DNA of 64,000 bases. Source: CAYXDO01 sp964463485 (GTDB lineage: Bacteria; Myxococcota; Kuafuiibacteriia; Kuafuiibacteriales; Kuafuiibacteriaceae). The stretch lies in NCBI GenBank assembly GCA_964463485.1, contig CAYXDO010000043.1, positions 1-64,000 of the forward strand, read 5' to 3'. This document shows, piece by piece, positions 1 through 7,830 of this stretch (positions are counted from its first letter, which is position 1; each line of letters starts with the position of its first letter). The translations under genes were made by a program, and so were the position numbers. The notes under the pieces were generated by a model, which saw only the letters and a list, made by a program, of their open reading frames with translations, ran no database searches and had not been told where the DNA came from.

Positions 1-1
1 G

Positions 2-160
2 GCGGACGTGGTCGAGGACACGATGCGGCGGCTGAGTCGCGTGCTTGGAACTCAGCCGCTGGAAGCGCACACCGAGGAGGAGCTTTCGGAGTTGGTGTCG
101 GAAGTCAGGAGCGCGGTCTTGGCGGACAAGTCGCGACGAAGGGCGGGGCACGCAGGGTAG
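2..160 (+). CDS. C-terminal end of an unknown protein (partial)
   Basis: An open frame runs in from the left edge and stops at 158-160. It codes about 52 residues rich in Glu, Arg and Leu, with the look of a helical C-terminus. The first ~17 codons recur at 6429-6483, where the frame instead continues into a short different tail. That recurrence supports real coding sequence that was duplicated. No family can be named from this fragment. Confidence 0.45.
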   Translation, partial: ADVVEDTMRRLSRVLGTQPLEAHTEEELSELVSEVRSAVLADKSRRRAGHAG

Positions 161-308
161 AGTCGAGATAACGTGCAGTCGAGGGCGGTTCGAGCGACGC
201 GAGGGCTCAGCGGCAGCCCGCGCTTGGTTTGGCTGAGGGCTGAGCGCTGAACGTTTGGTGGGCGTCTGGCTCCTTCACGCGTCGGGCGCGCGATGGTAGC
301 GTTTGGAA

Positions 309-1100
309 ATGGTGCGCGGTCGAATCGATCCGCCTGCGGGATATCGGGAAGCCCCGTTGCCTCCCGATGAGCGCCTCGCGGAGCCAGAGACTCGATACGA
401 GGTGCTGGATGGAGAGAAGGTCTACGTAGTGCCCGCGAACGAGCCGCATGGGACCGCGCACTTCGGGCTCGACTACATTCTCCGAGCGCACGTCGCCAGA
501 GGGTACATAGGCGCTTCGGAGATGCTCACGCGAACGAGCCCGACGAAGGACATGGCGCCCGACGCGAGCGTCTATCCGGAGGCTCGGGACCCGGTGACTG
601 GAGGACGTCAGCTGGAGGAGCTCGCGTTCGAGGTCGCGAGCACGCAGTCGCTGAAGGAAGTGGCCGCGCGCGCCCTCGACTTCACGAACCGAGGCGTTCG
701 TCGAGTCTTCTGCCTCGAGGTGGCCAGGCAGCGCGTGTTCGAGTGGGACTCCCAACTCGGTGACTGGCGCATGTTGTCTCTCGGAGCATCCATCACTGAC
801 CCATGTCTGATTCGACCGCTCTCGGTGCGTGCCCTGTTGGATGCGGCGGAGCAGGACGACGAGGTGGCTCGGGCGCTGTTGGCGAAAAAGAACCGCGTCC
901 TCGCAACCGCGCTTCGAGCTCGCGAAAAAAGGGGCGAAAAAAAGGGCGGGAAGAAGGCGTTGATCGAGGCGATCGAAACGGCTGCTGAGCGTCTGGGCGT
1001 CGAGCTGGACGAGGGGAGACGAACGGCGATCTCCGAAAGGAGCGCGGGTGAGCTCAACGAGCTTCTCGCAACCCTTTGGCAGCAGCGTCGCTGGCCATAG
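309..1100 (+). CDS. Uma2-family (DUF820) restriction-endonuclease-fold protein, copy A
   Basis: About 264 residues. The N-terminal ~190 residues match the Uma2 pattern: ETRYEVLDGEKVYV near the start, then APDASVYPE (the PD of the PD-(D/E)XK fold), LAFEVAS, and the GVRRVFCLEV strand. The family is proposed to have a nuclease fold; its cellular role is not established. After the core comes a short Lys/Glu/Gly repeat (921-957, nucleotide 12-mers), then a helical C-terminal part of ~55 residues ending in WQQRRWP. A TTG two codons upstream (303) is possible, but ATG 309 is the simpler start. Nearly identical to the gene at 6588-7403; a diverged paralogue lies at 33685-34554. Confidence 0.8.
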   Translation: MVRGRIDPPAGYREAPLPPDERLAEPETRYEVLDGEKVYVVPANEPHGTAHFGLDYILRAHVARGYIGASEMLTRTSPTKDMAPDASVYPEARDPVTGGRQLEELAFEVASTQSLKEVAARALDFTNRGVRRVFCLEVARQRVFEWDSQLGDWRMLSLGASITDPCLIRPLSVRALLDAAEQDDEVARALLAKKNRVLATALRAREKRGEKKGGKKALIEAIETAAERLGVELDEGRRTAISERSAGELNELLATLWQQRRWP

Positions 1101-1202
1101 CGAGCTCCCAGATCAGGTCCAGCCATCGCGTTTGCGGTATGCTGCACCCGTGAGTCCGATCGAACCGATGGCGCCGCATGGCCCGGCCAGGGAGTGACAT
1201 TC

Positions 1203-2789
1203 GTGCTCCCAATCTTACTCGACCTTCTGCTCACCGGAGCAGCGCCGACGATGGGCATGAACGGGCATCTACCTTCGCCCGACGACAGCGTCTCGATGGC
1301 CGCGCTTGGGACCCGTATCGTTCGCATGGACTTCAACTGGTTCGATTTCCAACCCGAGCCCGATCGATTCGAGTGGGGCTACCTCGACCTGGTCGTCGAT
1401 GGAGCGACCCAGCAAGGCCTCGAGATTTACGCCACGGTCGCCTATACGCCGGCCTGGGCTTCGAGCCTCCCCTCGTGCGGCTTGGACTCGGGCGACGAGT
1501 CGACTTGGTGTGGAAACAAGCCTCCCGCGGACCCCGCCGCCTGGGCCGCCGCCGTTCGCGAGGTCGTCGCTCGTTATCGCGGTCGGGTGGCTTGCTGGGG
1601 AATCTGGAACGAGCCAAACCTCCGTACTTTCTTCGACGGCAGCATCGACACCTTCGTGGACGGAGTCTTTCGACCGGCGGTGTTGGCCATCCGCGGCGCT
1701 GACCCGGCTGCCAAGATCTGCGGACCCGAACTCTCTCACCTCACTCAGAGCTCGAACTGGAATGGCCGCAATGGGACCTGCATCTTCGGCAACTGCATTC
1801 GAAACGGTTGGGAGCTCGACCTTGGCCAGATGCTCGAGCGCGTCGGCGCCGAGCTCGACGTCGTCACGCATCACGTCTACAAGGGCGACGCGCCGGGGGT
1901 CATGCAGGCGTTGCTCGAGGGAGAGACGACCCTTGGCGTGCTCGTGCACGACTCCGTCAAGAATGTCATCGACTCGAAAGGCTACGGTCATAAGGACTTC
2001 TGGCTCACGGAGGTTGGCTGGGAGCACCCTCCCCAAGGAGGCACTTCGCTCGACGACGTGGCTACGCGAGCGGTCGAGCTCTACTCGTTCCAGGAGCAGG
2101 CGTGCGCAGGTGAGTACGTCGCCAGCACGCACGACCCTTGGCCAGTCTGGGTCCGAACCTTCTACTATCACTTCCCGTACGACCCGGGGTCCGGGTGGGG
2201 TCTCGTGGATCTCGGCCAAGCGCCGCTTCCCGCCTACTCAGCCCTGCAGGCCTGGGCGCAGGGCCGCACCACCACGACCTGTATCGGCTTCGTGCCCGAC
2301 GGCGGAGTCCTCGATGCCTCGGTGTCAGACGGCTCGTCTCCGGACGCAAGCCTCCTCGACGCAGGATTCACAGAGGATGCGACGCCCGCTGACGCGCCGG
2401 AGCCTGACTCCGCTGGGCTCGACGCCCTCTCTTCAGATGCGACATCACCAACGAGGGACGACGCGACCATCCCCCGCGTGGGCGACGCAGGCCTGACTCA
2501 GGACGTCGCTGATTTTGACGACGCCGGGGCCGTCGCGCAGGCCGGTCCGGGTGGTGAGTCGAGCTGCGCCTGTCGCGCGGCGCGCCCGCCTCACTCGAAG
2601 CGCTCTGGGCTCTCCGGGCTCTTGCTCGTCACACTCGGGCTCGGGGGCTGTCGAGCCCTGGCTCGCCGAGCGTCCGAGACTCGAAACGCGACGAGGCAAT
2701 TGGATCGCCCGGTGAAGAGGATGAGCTTGCGGTCCGCGGGTGACCCTCCGGGTAGCACCGCCAGAGCCTCGGGGCCGCCGAGACGATAG
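1203..2789 (+). CDS. Secreted glycoside hydrolase-like protein (clan GH-A) with MYXO-CTERM-like tail
   Basis: About 528 residues. A hydrophobic leader at the N-terminus is followed by a TIM-barrel glycosidase-like domain (~20-365). GIWNEPN (Glu near residue 137) fits the acid/base and FWLTEVGWE (Glu near 270) fits the nucleophile of clan GH-A enzymes such as GH5 and GH39. The substrate is unknown. An Asp/Ala/Ser-rich linker follows, then CAC, a hydrophobic stretch and Arg residues, which resembles the myxobacterial MYXO-CTERM cell-surface sorting tail. About 45 extra residues follow that tail, which is unusual and may mean a late frameshift. GTG 1203 has GGAG at 1190-1193; GTG 1194 is the longer alternative. 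Confidence 0.75.
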   Translation: MLPILLDLLLTGAAPTMGMNGHLPSPDDSVSMAALGTRIVRMDFNWFDFQPEPDRFEWGYLDLVVDGATQQGLEIYATVAYTPAWASSLPSCGLDSGDESTWCGNKPPADPAAWAAAVREVVARYRGRVACWGIWNEPNLRTFFDGSIDTFVDGVFRPAVLAIRGADPAAKICGPELSHLTQSSNWNGRNGTCIFGNCIRNGWELDLGQMLERVGAELDVVTHHVYKGDAPGVMQALLEGETTLGVLVHDSVKNVIDSKGYGHKDFWLTEVGWEHPPQGGTSLDDVATRAVELYSFQEQACAGEYVASTHDPWPVWVRTFYYHFPYDPGSGWGLVDLGQAPLPAYSALQAWAQGRTTTTCIGFVPDGGVLDASVSDGSSPDASLLDAGFTEDATPADAPEPDSAGLDALSSDATSPTRDDATIPRVGDAGLTQDVADFDDAGAVAQAGPGGESSCACRAARPPHSKRSGLSGLLLVTLGLGGCRALARRASETRNATRQLDRPVKRMSLRSAGDPPGSTARASGPPRR

Positions 2790-2899
2790 TGGCCGCAAGA
2801 CTCGAGCATGCCGCAGCGTGGGCTCATGAGGACCGGCACCGGGCAGAATTCACAAACGGCTTGAATTTTGGGGAGCCGGTCACCGCTCTTGGCCGGCGC

Positions 2900-5320
2900 T
2901 CATATCCCTTCCAGGATCTCGAGGCGGGGCCCGCGACCACCAAGCAGGAGAGTGCCGTCGTCACCCATTGCGCCGTGACTCAGAGTCCGTTTCCACTCAA
3001 CGACCTTGCCGGTGGCCGGCCACACCAAGGTCGAGTGCCAGTTGTCGTGCGCCAGCAGCACGACCTGTCCTGCTCGCTCGATGAATCGCGCGCCTTCCGG
3101 CCGAGAAACTCGCACGGCGCCGCCGACCTGCTCGAGGACGTAGCGCTCGCCATCTGATGCGAGGATCCAGAAGGTGAGAACCGAGTCCTCAAACGACGCG
3201 AGCAAGGCACTGCCATCACGGAGCGCAGCGACCGACAGCAGGTTCAGCGAATCCTGGCCAAGCGCCACGCGCTCGACGCGAAAGGACGCCCCGCTCGGAA
3301 TGACGCGAACGGCGAAGGGTCGATCGCGGTCCATACCGACGGCCCACCCAATCGACTGGTTGGAGGACACGGATTGAAACTGGGAGCCGCTCGGGAACTG
3401 CTCCTCCTGGGTCGTCATTGGGTCGTCCCAACTCGTCTCCAGTTTCTCTGTCGAGCCCACGTCAGTAACGTAGAGACTAAGCTCCCACGAACTCAGGACT
3501 CGATCCTTGTCCAAGGACGCCATATGCACGTCGCCACGGCCGCCTGCACCCCGTACGAACGAGGGGCTGAGGAGGTCGGAGGAAGTCACACGATCATACC
3601 TCACTCCATCATCTTCCTCGCGAGCCACGACGAGCAGGTCGCCTAATTCTGCGACTTCGAAGGCGCTTTGGAGGGTCACGGACGTGCTCGAGGTGATGCC
3701 GGCGGCGACATCGACTCGAAGCAAGGAGCGATCAGTCACGACTCTAAACTCACCTTCCCGAGCGACGACGCCAGCAATCTCGGAACCGTCGATTCGCGGC
3801 TCCTCGTAGACCAATTCCCAGGCGGCGGACGCGTGCCGTCTCCTGACCCACTTCTCCCCGCGAAGGCCTGCGAACTCGAAATCGCCGACTAGAACGGGGA
3901 GAGTGCCAGGCGTACCCATCGCCTCCGAAAAGCTCGCTAGATCTCCAACCTGTCCGGACCGCGCTGGGATATCGAGGCGCGCGAAGTGCGGGTCGTCGAA
4001 TCTCATCCACCGGGACCTGGGATCAGAAGGGGGGGCGAAGAAGGTGTGACAGTGACGATGGTGCGGAAACTCGAAGAAAGGAGACAGAGTCGGTGGCTGG
4101 CTCACCCACTCCCCGGCAAAGAACTTCAGCCCCCCGGGTATTTGAAAGGTCCCCAGGCACACCACCACGGTCGAATCAACGACTACCACCGAGGGTACGC
4201 GAGGTTCGTCCACGTCGAGGCGCAGCGAGTCAAACTGCCAATGCCCTTCGATCGGCTGCCCAAAGTAGACCCGACCGGCGGCGTCGACCGTAACTAGACC
4301 GCGGGGATGCACAGCCGAGCTTTCCACCCCACCGGCAAACAATCCAGGGGGGGTGATCCGGTCGCACTCGATGGGTTCGATCCGACAGAGAAAAACGGCC
4401 GGAACTCCGTGCTCGTTGCCCGTCATGACGAAGCGAGGCGAGGGATCGAGGCCCCAACCTGCGGCGATCGTGCTCGAAACTGACTCTATGGACTTGATCC
4501 ATCCTGTTGAAGGAGTGGCGGGCAGGCGTGCGTTCGTAATGATCGGACTCAGGTCTCGGTCATAGACGTCGAGGCGCAGCACACGACCGAAGTCCGCGTC
4601 ACTCGCCAGCACCAGCTGCGAGTCGTCGGTCGCCGTCCACTGCCGGGCGGTGCCCTCGACGGGCGCCGGCGCCTCAACCGAGGTCCCGTCCGTCCGAAGC
4701 GCGAGCATCGACTCCTCCCCGAAGAGCACGAGCGACCCATTCGGCATGCTAGCCGACGCTGGAAAATAGCGACTCGGGCCTGGAGGAAAGATGGGACGCG
4801 AACGGACTTCTGTGAATGGAGTGGGGTCGAGGCCAACGAGCTCGCAGGGTCCCTCGTAATCGAGCCGTACATTTCTGCGAGTCGGCCCGATGGACTGCAG
4901 GTCGAACGGCACGAACGTGCCCTCATTCGGATCCAGAACGGACGCCGAACCAAAGGCCGGGAATGCGCAGTCGAACCCCGGCCCAAATGGCGCGGGGGCC
5001 CGGCCAACAGGCACTGGGCAACGCCCGCAAGACCCAGCAGGAGCAGGAGTCGTCGAAGCGCGCGCGCTGATCTTGCTGGAGTCGAACAACTTGCCCCCGA
5101 ATCCCACAAAGTCGGCTTCACTAACGAGGAAGAGGTACGAGACAGGACCGTCGAACGGGACTGTGGTGGGTTGGTGGTCGGTCAGCAGAGTCACTTCGAG
5201 CTGCTCGCCAGACACCCGGACCAGGACGCCGATGTGGTCGCGCGGAACCAGGCCGACCGAGGGCTCCGGGGCCGCGCAAGACAGGATTAGAGCGATCAGT
5301 CCGCGTGCGAAGCGATGCAC
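2900..5320 (-). CDS. Large secreted lipoprotein, unknown function
   Basis: 806 residues from a GTG start. The leader ends in LILSCAAP, a plausible lipobox, so the mature protein is probably lipid-anchored in the envelope. The rest is rich in beta-strand-like segments with repeated Gly/Asp/Ser/Trp turns, suggesting beta-propeller blades, but no named repeat is clear. A Cys-containing segment (CGRCPVP and FDCAFPAF) lies near residues 98-115. It is convergent with the glycosidase-like gene, with about 110 bases between the stops. I do not recognise a family. Confidence 0.65.
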   Translation of the reverse strand: MHRFARGLIALILSCAAPEPSVGLVPRDHIGVLVRVSGEQLEVTLLTDHQPTTVPFDGPVSYLFLVSEADFVGFGGKLFDSSKISARASTTPAPAGSCGRCPVPVGRAPAPFGPGFDCAFPAFGSASVLDPNEGTFVPFDLQSIGPTRRNVRLDYEGPCELVGLDPTPFTEVRSRPIFPPGPSRYFPASASMPNGSLVLFGEESMLALRTDGTSVEAPAPVEGTARQWTATDDSQLVLASDADFGRVLRLDVYDRDLSPIITNARLPATPSTGWIKSIESVSSTIAAGWGLDPSPRFVMTGNEHGVPAVFLCRIEPIECDRITPPGLFAGGVESSAVHPRGLVTVDAAGRVYFGQPIEGHWQFDSLRLDVDEPRVPSVVVVDSTVVVCLGTFQIPGGLKFFAGEWVSQPPTLSPFFEFPHHRHCHTFFAPPSDPRSRWMRFDDPHFARLDIPARSGQVGDLASFSEAMGTPGTLPVLVGDFEFAGLRGEKWVRRRHASAAWELVYEEPRIDGSEIAGVVAREGEFRVVTDRSLLRVDVAAGITSSTSVTLQSAFEVAELGDLLVVAREEDDGVRYDRVTSSDLLSPSFVRGAGGRGDVHMASLDKDRVLSSWELSLYVTDVGSTEKLETSWDDPMTTQEEQFPSGSQFQSVSSNQSIGWAVGMDRDRPFAVRVIPSGASFRVERVALGQDSLNLLSVAALRDGSALLASFEDSVLTFWILASDGERYVLEQVGGAVRVSRPEGARFIERAGQVVLLAHDNWHSTLVWPATGKVVEWKRTLSHGAMGDDGTLLLGGRGPRLEILEGI

Positions 5321-5655
5321 TTGTCGAGCATAGCACCTCGCGGTGAGAGGGATGGCTTTTTAGCCAGCTAGCGCTACTGTGTCACACGAAATCCCCCACG
5401 TTTTTCGAGCACGAGCCGCTTCGCGGCGGTCTGAATCCGTGCGTGCATCTGAGTCTCTGCTCGAATCGGCCCGTGACCGATAACCAAGTCAGTGGCCGAG
5501 CTCGAGTCCGTCGCCGGGTCTCCGTCACCGGGCCCGAGTCCGTCACCGGACCCGAGTCCGTCACCGGGCCCGTCACCGGTTCTGAGTCCGTCACCGGGCC
5601 CGAGTCCGTCGCCGGTTCCGAGTCCTTCACCGGTTCTGACTCCAGCCCAGTCGGA
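5321..5655. other. Gene-free stretch with tandem repeats
   Basis: Between the start of the minus-strand lipoprotein gene and the hairpin at 5656 I see no convincing gene. From about 5502 to 5644 the sequence is an imperfect tandem array built on a ~14-18 base unit (CCCGAGTCCGTCACCGGG and shorter forms). It is open on both strands, giving low-complexity Pro/Ser or Gly/Asp translations that do not look like real protein. Confidence 0.6.
5502..5644. repeat. Imperfect tandem repeat, GAGTCCGTCACCGG family
   Basis: About eight degenerate units alternate between GAGTCCGTCACCGGG and GAGTCCGTCGCCGGT forms, directly upstream of the first hairpin of the four-helix-bundle gene. Confidence 0.75.
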
Positions 5656-5740
5656 CGGTGAGTCGGTGGGGAGATCGCTGCCCCCTGTGGCGCACCTCGC
5701 GTGCCGAGAAAGGGCATGCGATCTCCCCACCGACTCACCG
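5656..5740. repeat. Long perfect inverted repeat around the start of the four-helix-bundle gene
   Basis: Two 23-base arms, 5656-5678 and 5718-5740, are exact reverse complements. The spacer is 39 bases, and five more base pairs (TGCCC/GGGCA) can form inside after one bulged base. The start codons (GTG 5701, ATG 5716) lie in the loop or at the inner edge of the right arm. In RNA this would be a very stable hairpin able to hide the start; in DNA it could be a mobile-element end. Confidence 0.85.
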
Positions 5741-6255
5741 CTCTCGACGACGCCCTCGGGGCGATTCGACTCATCAGACCCCTCATCCCGAAAATCAGAG
5801 CTCACGACAAGAACCTCGCCGAACAACTTCGAGATGCCGCGACTTCGATGGCGCTCAACCTCGGAGAGGCGATCGGCAGCGACCCTGGCAACCGCAGGGC
5901 CCGGCTCAACACCGCGTCCGGGTCCGCAAACGAGAGCCGGGCGGCGCTCCTGACGGCTTGCGCATGGGGCTACGTCGGCGAGGCCGAAATCGTGGCGCCC
6001 GACGAGAAGCTCGATGCGGTTCTCGCAAAGACGTATCGCTTGCTGAACCCGGTCAGGAGACAGAAGGTTCGGGGCGGTCGTTCAAACCTCGACCGCCCCG
6101 AACCTTCCGTCACTGTCGCGCGTCTCGGCATGCTCGCTAGCGGAGCTTTCGGGCGCCGCGCGCAAGAGCTCGATCGACGCTTCGCGTTCACCGGAACCTG
6201 CCCCTGTCTCGGAGATCGGCTTCGGAGCCGGGCGTCTGGCGATTCCTCGCCGTGA
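5701..6255 (+). CDS. Four-helix-bundle protein (S23 / 23S rRNA intervening-sequence protein family), C-terminally extended
   Basis: 184 residues from GTG 5701, or 179 from ATG 5716. Residues ~15-125 fit the S23/IVP four-helix bundle family, with LAEQLRDAATSMALNLGEA, a basic NRRARL segment and SANESRAALLTAC. Relatives are encoded in insertions of 23S rRNA genes and resemble the Avd protein of diversity-generating retroelements, but no rRNA or reverse transcriptase gene is seen here. Family members usually end near the LLNPVRR point (~6055). The extra ~60 residues read through a second hairpin and look non-native, suggesting loss of the original stop. The function of the family outside rRNA is unknown. 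Confidence 0.75.
   Translation: MPRKGMRSPHRLTALDDALGAIRLIRPLIPKIRAHDKNLAEQLRDAATSMALNLGEAIGSDPGNRRARLNTASGSANESRAALLTACAWGYVGEAEIVAPDEKLDAVLAKTYRLLNPVRRQKVRGGRSNLDRPEPSVTVARLGMLASGAFGRRAQELDRRFAFTGTCPCLGDRLRSRASGDSSP
6063..6107. repeat. Second perfect hairpin, at the natural end of the four-helix-bundle gene
   Basis: Arms 6063-6080 and 6090-6107 are exact 18-base reverse complements around a 9-base loop (TTCAAACCT). The arm sequence is unrelated to the first hairpin. There is no T-run, so an ordinary intrinsic terminator is unlikely. Confidence 0.85.
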
Positions 6256-6522
6256 TCGTGCGGCCGGAGTTGGTGCGACATCGGTTCGAGGTGCGGTCGA
6301 TGGCGACGATGAAGAGTCGGTTCTGGTCGATCGGGACGAGGCCGGACAGCAAACGCGGTCTTCGTCCGAAGTCTCTCGAGCTATCGGCCGGCCGTAGCCG
6401 CGTGCCTGCAGGCGCTCGAATCTGATTCGGCGGACGTGGTCGAGGACACGATGCGGCGGCTGAGTCGCGTGCTTGGAACTCAGGCCCAACGGCAGCTCGC
6501 GCTTGGTTTGGCTGAGGGCTGA
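6109..6522 (+). pseudogene. Probable degraded remnant of the gene whose tail is at 2-160
   Basis: One frame, open from before 6109 to a stop at 6395-6397, gives a normal-looking Ser/Ala/Glu/Asp-rich segment. A second frame from about 6340 to the stop at 6520-6522 contains the same 17-residue segment found at the window start. Joining the two by a frameshift gives a plausible protein C-terminus, but the last residues come from downstream non-coding sequence because ~155 bases are missing relative to copy A. No family recognised. Confidence 0.3.
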
Positions 6523-7405
6523 GGGCTGAACGTTTGCTGGGCGTCTGGCTCCTTCACGCGTCGGGCGCGCGATGGTAGCGTTTGGAAATGGTGCGCGGTC
6601 GAATCGATCCGCCTGCGGGATATCGGGAAGCCCCGTTGCCTCCCGATGAGCGCCTCGCGGAGCCAGAGACTCGATACGAGGTGCTGGATGGAGAGAAGGT
6701 CTACGTAGTGCCCGCGAACGAGCCGCATGGGACCGCGCACTTCGGGCTCGACTACATTCTCCGAGCGCACGTCGCCAGAGGGTACATAGGCGCTTCGGAG
6801 ATGCTCACGCGAACGAGCCCGACGAAGGACATGGCGCCCGACGCGAGCGTCTATCCGGAGGCTCGGGACCCGGTGACTGGAGGACGTCAGCTGGAGGAGC
6901 TCGCGTTCGAGGTCGCGAGCACGCAGTCGCTGAAGGAAGTGGCCGCGCGCGCCCTCGACTTCACGAACCGAGGCGTTCGTCGAGTCTTCTGCCTCGAGGT
7001 GGCCAGGCAGCGCGTGTTCGAGTGGGACTCCCAACTCGGTGACTGGCGCATGTTGTCTCTCGGAGCATCCATCACTGACCCATGTCTGATTCGACCGCTC
7101 TCGGTGCGTGCCCTGTTGGATGCGGCGGAGCAGGACGACGAGGTGGCTCGGGCGCTGTTGGCGAAAAAGAACCGCGTCCTCGCAACCGCGCTTCGAGCTC
7201 GCGAAAAAAGGGGCGAAAAAAAGGGCGAAAAAAAGGGCGAAAAAAGGGGCGAGAAGAAGGCGTTGATCGAGGCGATCGAAACGGCTGCTGCACGTCTGGG
7301 CGTCGAGTTGGACGAGGAGAGACGAACGGCGATCTCCGAAAAGAGCGCGGGTGAGCTCAACGAGCTTCTCGCAACTCTTTGGCAACAGCGTCGCTGGCCG
7401 TAGCA
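6429..7405. repeat. Direct duplication, copy B
   Basis: Second copy of the 1-1102 segment, same orientation, about 6.4 kb away. It has an internal ~155-base deletion relative to copy A upstream of the Uma2 gene and a longer in-frame repeat inside the gene. Confidence 0.9.
6588..7403 (+). CDS. Uma2-family (DUF820) restriction-endonuclease-fold protein, copy B
   Basis: About 271 residues. The nuclease-like core is indistinguishable by eye from copy A at 309-1100. Differences are confined to the repeat (7201-7260 against 921-957, two more 12-base units here, coding four-residue GEKK-type units) and to scattered changes in the last ~40 codons. All differences preserve the frame. ATG 6588 is chosen, with TTG 6582 as the alternative. 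The next gene on the other strand ends only 7 bases away. The near-identity argues for recent duplication or gene conversion. Confidence 0.8.
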   Translation: MVRGRIDPPAGYREAPLPPDERLAEPETRYEVLDGEKVYVVPANEPHGTAHFGLDYILRAHVARGYIGASEMLTRTSPTKDMAPDASVYPEARDPVTGGRQLEELAFEVASTQSLKEVAARALDFTNRGVRRVFCLEVARQRVFEWDSQLGDWRMLSLGASITDPCLIRPLSVRALLDAAEQDDEVARALLAKKNRVLATALRAREKRGEKKGEKKGEKRGEKKALIEAIETAAARLGVELDEERRTAISEKSAGELNELLATLWQQRRWP

Positions 7406-7410
7406 GGAAC

Positions 7411-7830
7411 TCATCCCTCGATGCGAACCACGAGAGCAGGCTCCAGGCTGGCCCACAGCATGGTGCCCGCGAGCGGCAGCGCGTCCTCCGGGAGAGCGCC
7501 CAGTGCTACCGCAAAGGCCCGTTTGGGAGCCCGGCGATCGTCGAGGTCGACCAGCCAAAGCGAGCCCATCTCGAGCGCCTCACGTACCGAGATCAATCCC
7601 GTTTTCAACTTGGAAACCGTGACGTCGGAGGTCGTCGAGACAACGAATCGGAGCAGATGCTCGTCCTTCAAGTCCTCGCTGAGGTAGGCGAGCACGAGCG
7701 TCTCGGATGCGGTGCGGGCCACGAAGATGCATGGGCCATCGAAATCATACAGCACCTCGATCGGCAGCAACGGCCCCACGACCGCGAGATCGACGGCTTT
7801 GCGCGCGTCCACGGGAGGCCAGGCGCTCAT
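7411..7830 (-). CDS. DUF6575-like protein
   Basis: 139 residues from an ATG. The first half has the pattern of small DUF6575 proteins: LYDFDGPCIFVARTASETLV, then YLSEDLKDEHLLRFVVS and the VSKLKTGLISVREALE helix, which aligns with their 'leaves a mark of Asp/Glu-rich strands then a helix' layout. No catalytic motif is seen and no signal peptide is present, so it is probably cytoplasmic. The function of this family is unknown. The assignment rests on remembered pattern similarity only. Confidence 0.55.
   Translation of the reverse strand: MSAWPPVDARKAVDLAVVGPLLPIEVLYDFDGPCIFVARTASETLVLAYLSEDLKDEHLLRFVVSTTSDVTVSKLKTGLISVREALEMGSLWLVDLDDRRAPKRAFAVALGALPEDALPLAGTMLWASLEPALVVRIEG

Larger units (their letters stand above)
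1..1102. repeat. Direct duplication, copy A
   Basis: This segment is repeated in the same orientation at about 6429-7405. Both copies start with the same ~53 bases, which code the C-terminal part of an unknown protein. They are then nearly identical from about 211 (6490) through the Uma2 gene and diverge right after its stop codon. Copy B lacks about 155 bases that copy A has between 54 and 210. The block from about 277 to 945 looks identical by eye, while substitutions cluster in the last ~120 bases of the gene. The left edge of the duplication lies outside the window. Confidence 0.9.

Noticed and set aside
207..755. Antisense open frames over Uma2 and other genes
   Set aside because: They are long only because of the high GC third positions of the real genes and match nothing recognisable.
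5502..5644. CRISPR array or a real Pro/Ser or Gly/Asp-rich protein
   Set aside because: The unit is short and tandem without unique spacers, and both strands give only low-complexity translations.
6063..6107. attC-like recombination site
   Set aside because: It folds perfectly, but the core bases do not follow the GTTRRRY pattern and there is no integrase or cassette array nearby.
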